From contig NZ_CP188258.1 in the NCBI RefSeq assembly GCF_049994905.1, positions 3,782,001 to 3,846,000 on the forward strand: DNA of 64,000 nt, written 5' to 3'. The stretch comes from Diaminobutyricibacter sp049994905. Its GTDB lineage: Bacteria > Actinomycetota > Actinomycetes > Actinomycetales > Microbacteriaceae. The notes below the pieces were generated by a model. The model was not told the DNA's origin. It searched no databases and saw only the letters and a program-made list of their open reading frames with translations. Shown here in pieces: positions 1-8,092 of this stretch. Each line of letters opens with the position of its first letter. Within the stretch, counting starts at the first letter, position 1. The position numbers and the translations under genes were made by a program.

Positions 1-1005
1 ACCCGCGGCATCCCGGTCTTCGGCCCGGGCAAGGCGGCGGCACAGCTCGAGGGTTCCAAGACCTTCGCCAAACGCATCATGGACGAGGCCGGCGTGCCCA
101 CCGGCCGCGCGGTGCGTGCCGCGACCCTGCTCGAAGTGGAGGAAGCCCTCGACGCGTTCGGACCCCCGTACGTCGTGAAGGCAGACGGTCTCGCCGCCGG
201 CAAGGGCGTGCTCGTCAGCGAGGACCGCGAGGCGGCCATCGGCCACGCGTCCTACTGGCTGGAGCACGGTTCGGTACTGGTCGAGGAGTTCCTCGCCGGC
301 CAGGAGGTCTCGCTGTTCCTGATCAGCGACGGGCACAACGTGCTCCCGCTTTCGCCGGCCCAGGACTACAAGCGCCTGCTCGACGGCGACGCGGGCCCGA
401 ACACGGGCGGAATGGGCGCGTACTCACCCCTGCCGTGGCTCCCGGAGACGTTCGTCGACGAGGTGATCCGCACGATTGCGGTGCCGACCGTTCGCCAGCT
501 GGCGAAGGAGCAGACGCCGTTCATCGGGCTGCTCTACTGCGGCCTCATCGTCACGGACCGCGGCGTTCGGGTGATCGAGTTCAACGCCCGCTTCGGTGAC
601 CCAGAGACACAGGTCGTGCTGCCGCGACTCGTGACGCCGCTGTCAGAGCTGCTGTTCGGTGCCGCGACAGGCGCTCTCGCCGGTGTCGCGCATCCCGAAT
701 TCGCGCTCGATGTGGCCGTCACCGTCGTGCTCGCCAGCGAGAACTACCCCGAGACGCCGATCACGGGGCGCGTCATCCACGGGCTGGATGCTGCGGCTGC
801 GGTTCCCGAGGTCACGATCGCGCACGCCGCAACGGCCTATGACGCGACGACGGGGTCATTCATCGCGACGGGCGGCCGGGTGCTCAGCGTCGTCGCGCGC
901 GGCACGACGTTCGCCGAGGCGCGGGCCCGGGCCTACGAAGCCCTCTCCCTGATCGAGCTCGAGGGCGGCCAGTACCGCACCGACATCGCCGCCCGCGTCG
1001 CTTAG
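1..1005 (+). CDS. purD: Phosphoribosylamine-glycine ligase (GAR synthetase), 5' end cut by window edge
   Basis: This ATP-grasp enzyme joins glycine to 5-phosphoribosylamine in step two of purine synthesis. The frame is open from base 1, and the 334 visible residues compare with about 420 in the family, so roughly the first 85 residues lie outside the window. Visible landmarks are VKADGLAAGKGV (ATP-grasp nucleotide loop), EEFLAGQEVSLF, the conserved GPNTGGMGAYSP loop and EFNARFGDPETQ, which carries metal-binding Glu and Asn. purC and purSQL follow on the same strand, but genes of other pathways lie between them, so the cluster is loose. Identification is secure. Confidence 0.96.
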   Translation, partial: TRGIPVFGPGKAAAQLEGSKTFAKRIMDEAGVPTGRAVRAATLLEVEEALDAFGPPYVVKADGLAAGKGVLVSEDREAAIGHASYWLEHGSVLVEEFLAGQEVSLFLISDGHNVLPLSPAQDYKRLLDGDAGPNTGGMGAYSPLPWLPETFVDEVIRTIAVPTVRQLAKEQTPFIGLLYCGLIVTDRGVRVIEFNARFGDPETQVVLPRLVTPLSELLFGAATGALAGVAHPEFALDVAVTVVLASENYPETPITGRVIHGLDAAAAVPEVTIAHAATAYDATTGSFIATGGRVLSVVARGTTFAEARARAYEALSLIELEGGQYRTDIAARVA

Positions 1006-1048
1006 CCCCCGGTCACAGGCCGTGAGTTGACAGCCACGGACCCGCCGG

Positions 1049-2290
1049 TTAGAGGTAGCGCGCGAGGAAGGCGTTCGTGAAGACGCCGTCGGGGTCGAAG
1101 CTGCGCGCGAGCGCACGGAAGTCATCGAGGCGCGGATACAGGCTCGGCACGACCCCGTCGCGGTCGAGGTACAGCTTGCCCCAGTGCGGGCGCGCCCCGA
1201 GCGGAAGAAGTGCCTGCTCGAGCGCAGGAAGCACGGCTTCGACGCCGGGCTGGTCGCGCACCCAGGTGAAGTGCAGGCCGACCACGTCGGTCGCATAGGA
1301 CGAGCTGAGCCAGAGCTCATCGGATGCGACGGTGCGGATCTCGCTGACCAGCAGCAGCGGGGCCACGACACTTGCGATCCCCCGCACGGCGTCGATGGCT
1401 TCGCTGATCCGCGCCCGGGGCACGAGGTATTCGGACTGGATTTCTTCGCCGTTGCTCGGCGTGAACTCGAACCGGAAATGCGGCAGTCGCTCGTTCCACG
1501 TGCCGGCGACCCCGAGCTGCTCGGTGGTGTTGCGCACATCCATGGTCTCGATCATGTGGCGGGGTTCGGTGAGCGCGCGCGCACCGAAGAAGTCGTCCTC
1601 GAGGCCGCTCGGAGCATCCGCCCGCTCTTTCACCCATGCCAGGGCGACGGTGGGCTCGTCCCACGTGGTGAACAGGCTGACCGAGTATGCGGCGGAGGTG
1701 ATCGCGTCGAACTGTGTCGCGACCGCCTCCCACGGGAGACCGGCGAACAGGCGCTGGGATGCGTCGAAGCTGGGCTCGATAGCGAGCGTCACCTCGACGA
1801 CGACCCCGAGTGCGCCGAGCGACACGACCGCGCCGTCGAAGCCGGGTTCCCCGCGATGCAGCTCGACGAGTTCGCCGTCGGCACGGAGGATGCGCAGAGC
1901 CCGCACAGCCGTGGCGAGGTTGCCGTTGCGGTCGCCCGAGCCGTGCGTTGCCGTGGCGATCGCACCAGCGACCGAGATGTGGGGAAGGGACGCAAGGTTG
2001 TGGAGCGCCCAGCCCGCTTCCTGAAGGTGCTGCGCGACGTCGCCGTACCGCATGCCGCCGCCGACCGTGACGGTCCGGCTCTCCTCGTCGATGCGAATGA
2101 CCGGGGGCAGTGCTGCAGTGCTGACGAGCAGGTCGGCCGAGTCGGCCAGCGAATTGAAGGAGTGCCGGCTGCCGAGGGCGCGCACGGCCTTCGCGCCTTT
2201 CACCGCGTCACGCAGTTCGTCGAGGGACTTCGGTTCGGCGATGCGCGCCGCCCGGTATTCGTAGTTCCCCGCCCAGTTGAGCTCACCCAT
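1049..2290 (-). CDS. Alditol oxidase-like FAD-linked oxidase (VAO / D-arabinono-lactone oxidase family)
   Basis: The 413-residue product resembles alditol/xylitol oxidases, cytosolic enzymes that oxidise a sugar alcohol and pass electrons to oxygen. The start ATG at 2290 gives MGELNWAGNYEY, as in Streptomyces AldO. GSRHSFN (His43) fits the histidine that carries covalent FAD in this family. SLPHISVAGAIATATHGSG is the FAD pyrophosphate loop, and RPHWGKLY near residue 378 is the HWGK signature of the C-terminal ALO domain. Length matches the family (about 415). The upstream in-frame extension to 3010 runs through the MarR gene and is not coding. The substrate cannot be read from sequence. The gene follows a MarR regulator on the same strand. 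Confidence 0.85.
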   Translation of the reverse strand: MGELNWAGNYEYRAARIAEPKSLDELRDAVKGAKAVRALGSRHSFNSLADSADLLVSTAALPPVIRIDEESRTVTVGGGMRYGDVAQHLQEAGWALHNLASLPHISVAGAIATATHGSGDRNGNLATAVRALRILRADGELVELHRGEPGFDGAVVSLGALGVVVEVTLAIEPSFDASQRLFAGLPWEAVATQFDAITSAAYSVSLFTTWDEPTVALAWVKERADAPSGLEDDFFGARALTEPRHMIETMDVRNTTEQLGVAGTWNERLPHFRFEFTPSNGEEIQSEYLVPRARISEAIDAVRGIASVVAPLLLVSEIRTVASDELWLSSSYATDVVGLHFTWVRDQPGVEAVLPALEQALLPLGARPHWGKLYLDRDGVVPSLYPRLDDFRALARSFDPDGVFTNAFLARYL

Positions 2291-2427
2291 CGTGGTTCTG
2301 GTCCTCCCGCTGCGCCGTCGTCGTGCGTCCCAGTCTGTCATTCGCGAATGTGAACGCGCACATCGCGGCGGAAGGGCGCTCCCGCACGCGTTCTGCGCGG
2401 CGGGCTCGTCTGCTGGCCGAAACACGT

Positions 2428-2964
2428 TCAGGAGGTCGGCGTCGTGGCAGGCGCAGGCGCCGGCGAGCTGTCGCCGGGCTGCCGTGCGTACCCGGGGTGC
2501 GCATCCGGAAGCAGGCCGCCACCCGCGGACAGCTTCGACAGGAGCGCCGCGAGCTGCACCTGCTCCTCGGCGGTGAGCGCCCCGAGCACCGCGCGCTGGT
2601 GCGCTTCGGCAATGGTACGCAGCGGTGCGAGCAGCGCCTGACCCGTCGAGGTCAGCGCGAGCTCGTAGTTGCGGCGGTCGCGTTCGGATCGCGTGCGCCC
2701 GACGAGCCCCCGCTGTTCGAGCGAGTCGAGCAGCGGCACGATCCGGCTCGGGGTGGTGCCCAGCCTGGTCGCGAGTTCGCGCTGGCTGATGCCCGGTGAT
2801 CGGCCGAGCACCCGGATGGCCCCGGCGTCGCGCGGGGTGAGGCCGAGGGCTGCGACACGCTCTGCGAAGCGGTCGGCCGCATCCGCCCCGAGCTGCGCGA
2901 GCAGGAATGCGGTGCGCGGCGGCGCGGTTCGCGGTTGCGCGGGCGCGGCGGGTCGATCGGTCAC
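2428..2964 (-). CDS. MarR-family transcriptional regulator
   Basis: This 178-residue protein has a winged helix typical of MarR: GISQRELATRLGTTPSRI is the recognition region (about residues 58-75), followed by LLDSLEQRGLVGR and a basic wing SERDRRNYEL. A Pro/Ala/Thr-rich tail of about 25 residues ends the protein and is probably disordered. It is transcribed away from the membrane protein/SDR pair starting at 3039. A perfect 13-bp palindrome at 2994-3006 lies in the shared promoter region and is the likely operator. The alditol oxidase gene lies 137 bp downstream on the same strand. The effector ligand is unknown. Confidence 0.88.
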   Translation of the reverse strand: MTDRPAAPAQPRTAPPRTAFLLAQLGADAADRFAERVAALGLTPRDAGAIRVLGRSPGISQRELATRLGTTPSRIVPLLDSLEQRGLVGRTRSERDRRNYELALTSTGQALLAPLRTIAEAHQRAVLGALTAEEQVQLAALLSKLSAGGGLLPDAHPGYARQPGDSSPAPAPATTPTS

Positions 2965-2993
2965 GTGAACAGAATACAGCCTTGCCGAAACAA

Positions 2994-3006
2994 TTACACT
3001 GTGTAA
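2994..3006. promoter_or_regulatory. Perfect 13-bp palindrome, probable MarR operator
   Basis: The sequence TTACACTGTGTAA is perfectly symmetric around T3000. It sits 30 bp upstream of the MarR start (2964) and 33 bp upstream of the start at 3039, so one bound dimer could cover both divergent promoters. Size and symmetry fit MarR sites. Which regulator binds is inferred. Confidence 0.6.
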
Positions 3007-3038
3007 CCATTACTACGTCTAACTAATTCGGAGGAATC

Positions 3039-3806
3039 ATGGACACCGCACCCACCACCCCGCCCCGGCGATCCCGTTCCGGCGGTCCCCACCTCGGCGC
3101 CCTCGCCATCGTCTCGGCAGCACTCACCCTGCTCGGACTCATCGTGGGGTTCGCCCTCGCCGGCGGCCAGGCGTTCATCTCGCCGTTCTCGGGTGCGGAT
3201 GCTGTGGCCGCCTACGCGCAGCAACACTGGCTGAGCATCCGCGTGGTCTCGATGATCCAGTTCGGGTCCGCCGTTCCGCTCGGCATCTACGCGGCGACCG
3301 CGTATGCGCGCCTGCTGCGGCTCGGAGTGCGCGTCCCCGGTCCCGGAATCGGCTTCTTCGGCGGCATCACCGCATCCGTCATGCTCATGATCTCGGCGCT
3401 CGGCTCCTACGTGCTCAGCCGCCCGGATGTGAGCAGCGACCCGACCATCGCCCTCGCCCTCACCTTTTTCACGTTCATCACCGGCGGCGTCGGGTTCGTG
3501 ACCGGAATGGGCCTCCTCATCGCCGGGATCGCGGTCCCCTCGCTGATCCTCGGCTTCGTGCCGCGGTGGCTCGCCTGGACCGGACTCGTCATCGCGGCGC
3601 TGTCGGAGCTCTCGTTCCTCTCGATGGCGATCGAGCCGCTGCAGTTCCTTCTTCCGATCGGCCGTTTCGGCGGGTTGCTCTGGCTGGTCGCGGTCGGCTT
3701 CCTGCTTCCGAACGACCGGCGCGAGGTCAGGCGCGAGAGCGCCACGCACGATGACGACGCGGCCGCCGACACAGTGGCACAGCGCACAGAGGCGGACCTG
3801 TCATGA
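3039..3806 (+). CDS. Multi-pass membrane protein, DUF4386-like
   Basis: The 255-residue product has about six hydrophobic segments, beginning with AIVSAALTLLGLIVGFALAG near residue 24 and ending with GGLLWLVAVGFLLP near residue 216, plus a charged cytoplasmic tail. It looks like the DUF4386 type of small integral membrane proteins, whose role is unknown; I am not certain of the family. GGAGG stands 7 bp before the ATG. Its stop overlaps the following SDR start by 4 bp (ATGA), so the two are translationally coupled. The pair is divergent from a MarR gene and is probably repressed by it. Confidence 0.7.
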   Translation: MDTAPTTPPRRSRSGGPHLGALAIVSAALTLLGLIVGFALAGGQAFISPFSGADAVAAYAQQHWLSIRVVSMIQFGSAVPLGIYAATAYARLLRLGVRVPGPGIGFFGGITASVMLMISALGSYVLSRPDVSSDPTIALALTFFTFITGGVGFVTGMGLLIAGIAVPSLILGFVPRWLAWTGLVIAALSELSFLSMAIEPLQFLLPIGRFGGLLWLVAVGFLLPNDRREVRRESATHDDDAAADTVAQRTEADLS

Positions 3807-4531
3807 CGACGACAGCTTTCGTCCTCGGTGCGAACGGGCTGATCGGCAACGCGATCTGCCTCGCGCTCGGCGAGGCGGGCATCCGCGTGGTCCCAGCGGC
3901 GCGCGACAGCGCTGCGCTCACTGAACTGCGCGACCGGATGCTCGAAGCCGGCTTCGACTGCCCCACGACCGAGACCGTCGACGCGACCGACGACGCCGCT
4001 CTGTCCGCCGCCATCGCACGCACCGCATCCGCTTACGGAATCGACATCGCCGTCAACAACGTCGGACGGGGCCACCGGCCCGCCCCGCTCACCGAGATCG
4101 ACCCTCGCGAGTTCGACGAGATCGTCGCGGTGAACTTCCGGGCGGTCGCCGTCGCGATGCGCAACGAACTGCGCGAGCTGCCCGACGGCGGCGCACTCGT
4201 CAACGTCGTGTCCAGCGCCGGAACGGGAGGGGCCCCGGGAATGTCGGCGTATTCGGCTGCGAAACACGCGGTCGTCGGGCTCACCCGCACGGCCGCCATC
4301 GACTATGCCGCGCGCGGCATACGAGCCAACGCCGTCGCACCTGGGCCGATCGAGTCGGGACCGGTGATGAGCCAGCCGCCGGAGGTGAGAGCAGGAATCG
4401 GAAAATACGTGCCGCTCGGGCGCATGGGCCGGGCCGACGAGGTCGCGGCCGCCGTGCTGTGGCTGGCGACCGACGCATCCAGCTACACGACAGGGCTCGT
4501 GCTGCCCGTCGACGGCGGCAAGCGCGCCTGA
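3803..4531 (+). CDS. Short-chain dehydrogenase/reductase
   Basis: This 242-residue classical SDR has the N-terminal nucleotide loop GANGLIGNAI (residues 9-18), the NNVG motif near residue 88, the catalytic Ser pair in VVSSAGTG and the active-site YSAAK (Tyr near 151, Lys near 155). The late PGPIESG segment and the C-terminal LPVDGG are usual for the family. It would reduce or oxidise a carbonyl/alcohol with NAD(P)H in the cytosol; the substrate is unknown. It is coupled to the upstream membrane protein and probably controlled by the divergent MarR. Confidence 0.88.
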   Translation: MTTTAFVLGANGLIGNAICLALGEAGIRVVPAARDSAALTELRDRMLEAGFDCPTTETVDATDDAALSAAIARTASAYGIDIAVNNVGRGHRPAPLTEIDPREFDEIVAVNFRAVAVAMRNELRELPDGGALVNVVSSAGTGGAPGMSAYSAAKHAVVGLTRTAAIDYAARGIRANAVAPGPIESGPVMSQPPEVRAGIGKYVPLGRMGRADEVAAAVLWLATDASSYTTGLVLPVDGGKRA

Positions 4532-4707
4532 CCCGCGGCGCGGCGCCCGCTCCGGTTCGATCGGGCACGCTCGACCGCACCTGACGTGCTCGGCGGCATC
4601 CGCACAACCTCCGGCCCGGGTTCGACGCGGCCGGGAGCATCCTGATGATCCCCTGAACGGACACGCATTTCCAAGCGGATATTCGGGCAGGCTGCGTACG
4701 GTTCGGT

Positions 4708-6090
4708 GTGCGCATTTTCCGATGGATCGTCGTGGCGGTCGTCGTCATCCTCGTGGCGACCGGCGGCTACGTCTGGTACAACTACCAGCATTTCGTCTCC
4801 GGGATCACCCACGTCGACGCGATCAGCCACTCGAATGCGCCCGCCAAGGACCTCGACGGCACCGACCAGAACATCCTGCTCGTCGGCGACGACCACCGGC
4901 CCGCAGGTGCGACCGCTCAGCAGCTCGCCCAACTCGGAACGACCGCCGATGGCGGCGGCACCAACACCGACACGATGATGGTTCTGCACGTGCCGGCCGA
5001 CGGCCGGAAGGCCACGCTCATCTCGTTCCCGCGCGACTCGTGGGTGAACATCCCCGGGTTCGGCATGAACAAGCTGAATGCGGCATTCGCGTTCGGCAGC
5101 GAGAACGGTGGCGGGGATGCCGGCGGTGCGCGCCTGCTGATCAGCACCATCCAGAACCTCACCGGCCTCACCATCGACCACTATGTCCGCATCTCGATGC
5201 TCGGCTTCTACAACGTGGTCAACGCACTCGGCCCGGTGAACGTGTGCCTGAACAACGCCGTCAACGACCCGTACTCCACCGTGAACCTGCCGAAAGGCGT
5301 CTCGACGCTGAACGCGCAGCAGGCGCTCGCCTTCGTGCGCCAGCGGCACGGACTGCCGAACGGCGACCTCGACCGCATCGTGCGGCAGCAGTACTTCCTC
5401 TCCGTCGAAGCGCGGCAGATCCTCTCGGTTGGCACCCTGCTCAACCCGGTGAAACTTCAGAACGTGCTCGACGCCGTCAGTTCGTCCATCCAGACCGACC
5501 CCGACCTCAACCTGATCGCGCTCGCCACCCAGCTGCACGGACTCAGTGCCGACAACCTGGGCACGGCGACGATCCCGGTCAGCGGCACCCCGACGATCAC
5601 GGTCGACGGGAACGATGTCTCGATCGTGCAGGTCGACACGGCAGCGATGCCGGCGTTCATCCACAGTGTGATCGGCAACCCGAGCGCGTACGACAACGCC
5701 CAGGCGGCCGCACCGTCATCGGTCACCGTCACCGTGCTGAACGGGAGTGGGACGGATGGCCTCGCCGCGAGCAACACGGCGACGCTGGCGGCCCTCGGCT
5801 TCAAGACGGGAACACCGGGCACGACCACGACCACTGCGACCACGACCGTCGAGTACCCGTCGGGCATGGAGGCCGCGGCCAAGGCTCTGGCTGCCCACGT
5901 ACCGGGCGCGACCGTGAGCGCGACCGGGTCGGTGAGCGGGGTGACGCTGGTCCTCGGGACCGACGGCGTGCAGGCGAGCGCGTCGAGCGCATCCTCGGGT
6001 GGCGCATCCGCTTCATCCTCAGCGCCGGCACCCGCGCCCAGCTCGACAGCGCCCACGAAGACCTACGCCCAGGGCGCCTGCATCAACTGA
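4708..6090 (+). CDS. LytR-CpsA-Psr (LCP) family cell-wall ligase with LytR C-terminal domain
   Basis: LCP proteins transfer wall polymers from lipid carriers to peptidoglycan on the outer face of the membrane. The GTG start at 4708 gives a single N-terminal membrane anchor (WIVVAVVVILVATGGYVWY). The LCP domain shows NTDTMMVLHV, the Arg-bearing ISFPRDSWVNIPG and LAFVRQRHGLPNGDLDRIVR, whose Arg/Asp residues bind the polyprenyl phosphate. A LytR_C domain starts around residue 335 (VTVTVLNGSGTDGLA) and is followed by a Ser/Ala/Pro-rich tail. The 460-residue length is normal. It lies just before purC but has no functional link with it. Confidence 0.92.
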   Translation: MRIFRWIVVAVVVILVATGGYVWYNYQHFVSGITHVDAISHSNAPAKDLDGTDQNILLVGDDHRPAGATAQQLAQLGTTADGGGTNTDTMMVLHVPADGRKATLISFPRDSWVNIPGFGMNKLNAAFAFGSENGGGDAGGARLLISTIQNLTGLTIDHYVRISMLGFYNVVNALGPVNVCLNNAVNDPYSTVNLPKGVSTLNAQQALAFVRQRHGLPNGDLDRIVRQQYFLSVEARQILSVGTLLNPVKLQNVLDAVSSSIQTDPDLNLIALATQLHGLSADNLGTATIPVSGTPTITVDGNDVSIVQVDTAAMPAFIHSVIGNPSAYDNAQAAAPSSVTVTVLNGSGTDGLAASNTATLAALGFKTGTPGTTTTTATTTVEYPSGMEAAAKALAAHVPGATVSATGSVSGVTLVLGTDGVQASASSASSGGASASSSAPAPAPSSTAPTKTYAQGACIN

Positions 6091-6132
6091 GCGGGCGCGC
6101 CCGGCGGCCCTTCGAGCGAATAGCATTGTCGC

Positions 6133-7047
6133 GTGAATCCGACATCCTCCGTCCTGCCCGGCTGGTCGCACGTCTACTCCGGCAAGGTGCGCGACCTGTA
6201 CGTGCCTGAGCAGGCGCACGGCCTGGATGACGCGACCGCCGTGCTCGTCGTCGCGAGCGACCGCGTGAGCGCTTTCGATCACGTGCTCGAGCCGGGCATC
6301 CCGGGCAAAGGCGAACTGCTCACGACCCTGAGCCTCTGGTGGTTCGACCAGCTCTCCGATGTGCCGAACCACCTCCTCGCCGATCACCGACTCGACGGCG
6401 AGCGCGTGGTCGACGACATCCCCGATGCCGTGGCCGGCCGCGCCATGCTCGTCAAGCCGCTCGACATGTACCCGATCGAGTGCGTCGTGCGCGGATACCT
6501 CACCGGCAGCGGCTGGACCGAATACCAGGCGACTCAGAGCGTGTGCGGGATCGTTCTTCCGGCCGGCCTCGCCAACGGCGACCGGCTTCCCGAGCCCATC
6601 TACACGCCGGCGTGGAAGGCCCCGCTCGGGCAGCACGACGAGAACATCACCTTCGAGCGCACAGTCGAACTGGTCGGCGAGGATGCGGCCGCGCGGCTGC
6701 GCGACCTCTCACTGTCCATCTACACCGAAGCCGCCGCTCTCGCGGAGGGCCGCGGCGTGATCATCGCCGACACGAAGTTCGAGTTCGGCCGCGACCGGGC
6801 CACCGGCACCGTCACACTCGCTGACGAAGTACTGACCAGCGACTCGAGCCGCTACTGGGATGCTGTCGCATGGGCCACAGGCACGACACCCGCAGAGCGC
6901 ATGGCAAGCTTCGACAAGCAGATCGTGCGCGACTGGCTGTCCGCGAACTGGGACAGGTCGGGTACGCCCCCCGAGCTTCCTGACACGATCGTCGAGCGCA
7001 CTGCGGCGCGGTACCGGGAGCTCCTGGAGCGTCTCGCAGGCGAATAG
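6133..7047 (+). CDS. purC: Phosphoribosylaminoimidazole-succinocarboxamide synthase (SAICAR synthetase)
   Basis: PurC condenses CAIR with aspartate using ATP, step eight of purine synthesis. The 304-residue protein starts at GTG 6133 and has the early GKVRDLY loop, RVSAFDHVLEPGIPGKG, VVRGYLTGSGW and IIADTKFEFG, all family signatures. The length is that of the longer PurC type common in actinobacteria. It lies between an LCP gene and a small hypothetical gene, on the same strand as purD and purSQL. Confidence 0.97.
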   Translation: MNPTSSVLPGWSHVYSGKVRDLYVPEQAHGLDDATAVLVVASDRVSAFDHVLEPGIPGKGELLTTLSLWWFDQLSDVPNHLLADHRLDGERVVDDIPDAVAGRAMLVKPLDMYPIECVVRGYLTGSGWTEYQATQSVCGIVLPAGLANGDRLPEPIYTPAWKAPLGQHDENITFERTVELVGEDAAARLRDLSLSIYTEAAALAEGRGVIIADTKFEFGRDRATGTVTLADEVLTSDSSRYWDAVAWATGTTPAERMASFDKQIVRDWLSANWDRSGTPPELPDTIVERTAARYRELLERLAGE

Positions 7048-7163
7048 GCGCCGACTACTGAATTGTGCGACCGCGCACGCTGTGATCCTCGGCGACAACG
7101 CTGAACCGCCCCGGCGCTTTCTAGCCTTGGACACGGTAACCGCCCGTGCAAACAGGAGAAGCA

Positions 7164-7664
7164 GTGTCCAACACAGCGACGGATCACAAACCGAACAACG
7201 CCATCGCCTGGCAGAACCTCCAGGACGCGATCCTGCAGGAACGGTTCGACGACCTCCCGGAGGTCATCACAGCCCGGGACTTCGCCGCGTTCTCTGCCGA
7301 GCCCATCGAGCTCATCCGCGATGCCATCAAGAACGGTGACATCATCGCGACGAGGGATGACGGACTCGTTGCGATCCCGAAGGATGCGAATGAGCGACTG
7401 ATCCGCTACCGCCTGGTCGAGGACACGGCCGCGCGGATCGTGGAACGCCCGGCCGCTCCCGAGCTTCGCCGGCTGTCGACCCATATGGACCATCGCATCC
7501 TGGATCTCGTGCGCGGGCTCGCCGCCGACAGCGGCTCGTCGGTGCGTGAACTCGTCGAGGAGGCGCTGCTCTCGTATTGGGGACCGGAGACGGAGGACGC
7601 CGTCGCGGGTGGGGTTCAGCGCTGCGGACGACCAGCGGGCAGCGGGCTGTCGTCTCCGTCGTAG
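7164..7664 (+). CDS. Hypothetical protein with a ribbon-helix-helix-like C-terminal half
   Basis: I do not recognise this 166-residue protein. The GTG at 7164 is chosen because AGGAGAA ends just before it; an in-frame GTG at 7146 has no such site. The first 90 residues are mixed and charged. The segment HMDHRILDLVRGLAADSGSSVRELVEEALLSYW (about 105-140; only its ends matter) has the strand-helix-helix look of RHH/CopG DNA-binding proteins. Its 3' end overlaps by 49 bp the end of a convergent gene that also encodes an RHH-like protein. The pairing suggests a small regulatory or partition module, but this is inference. Confidence 0.55.
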   Translation: MSNTATDHKPNNAIAWQNLQDAILQERFDDLPEVITARDFAAFSAEPIELIRDAIKNGDIIATRDDGLVAIPKDANERLIRYRLVEDTAARIVERPAAPELRRLSTHMDHRILDLVRGLAADSGSSVRELVEEALLSYWGPETEDAVAGGVQRCGRPAGSGLSSPS

Positions 7665-7921
7665 GCGATGCAGCCGTTGTGTACCCGCTCGCGTCGTTCG
7701 ATTTCTGCGACAAGGGCCTTGCGAACCAGGTCCGACCAGCTGGTGTCGCGCTCGACGTCGGCCGTCGCGCGATACGCCGCGCGTGTGCGGTTGCGAAGGA
7801 CGGCCGGGATGTAGAAGGTGACGGAGACATTCCTCTGCGGATCGTCAGCGGCCTTCGCGTCGGCAGTCGCCTTCGTCTTGGCGGTCGCCTTCGTCTTGGC
7901 AGTCGCCTTCGTCTGTGTCAT
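7616..7921 (-). CDS. ParB C-terminal-like ribbon-helix-helix protein with Lys/Ala/Thr repeat N-terminus
   Basis: The 101-residue product starts at ATG 7921. An 18-bp tandem repeat encodes the basic N-terminus (TKATAK units), which could contact DNA non-specifically, as in histone-like tails. The rest (NVSVTFYIPAVLRNRTRAAY, then SWSDLVRKALVAEIERRERV and HNGG-like HNGC) resembles the RHH domain of centromere-binding ParB proteins of actinobacterial plasmids. No ParA partner is visible in the window. It converges on and overlaps the gene ending at 7664. A role as an orphan chromosomal DNA-binding protein is inferred. Confidence 0.65.
   Translation of the reverse strand: MTQTKATAKTKATAKTKATADAKAADDPQRNVSVTFYIPAVLRNRTRAAYRATADVERDTSWSDLVRKALVAEIERRERVHNGCIAYDGDDSPLPAGRPQR
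7862..7914. repeat. Three copies of an 18-bp tandem repeat inside the ParB-like gene
   Basis: The core GTCGCCTTCGTCT recurs at 7866, 7884 and 7902 with an exact period of 18 bp. On the coding (minus) strand each unit gives six residues of Lys/Ala/Thr. A diverged fourth unit may precede it. Such units expand and contract by slippage, so tail length may vary between strains. Confidence 0.85.
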
Positions 7922-8092
7922 GGGACCTCCAGTGCTCGGTGAATGGACCTTTCCGACGTTAGGGAGCGATGAGCATCCACTCAGTGGCTCCGGACAAAAG
8001 CCAGTGTCGCGATGCCGGTATTTACTGGGCGGCGGTGCCGGTCGTGCGTGGCGAAGCGAAATATGCAGAGGTGTTTGAGCGTTGTTCTCCGC

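Noticed and set aside
7122..7160. Start at GTG 7146 for the small hypothetical gene
   Set aside because: The AGGAGAA site lies after it and fits GTG 7164 instead.
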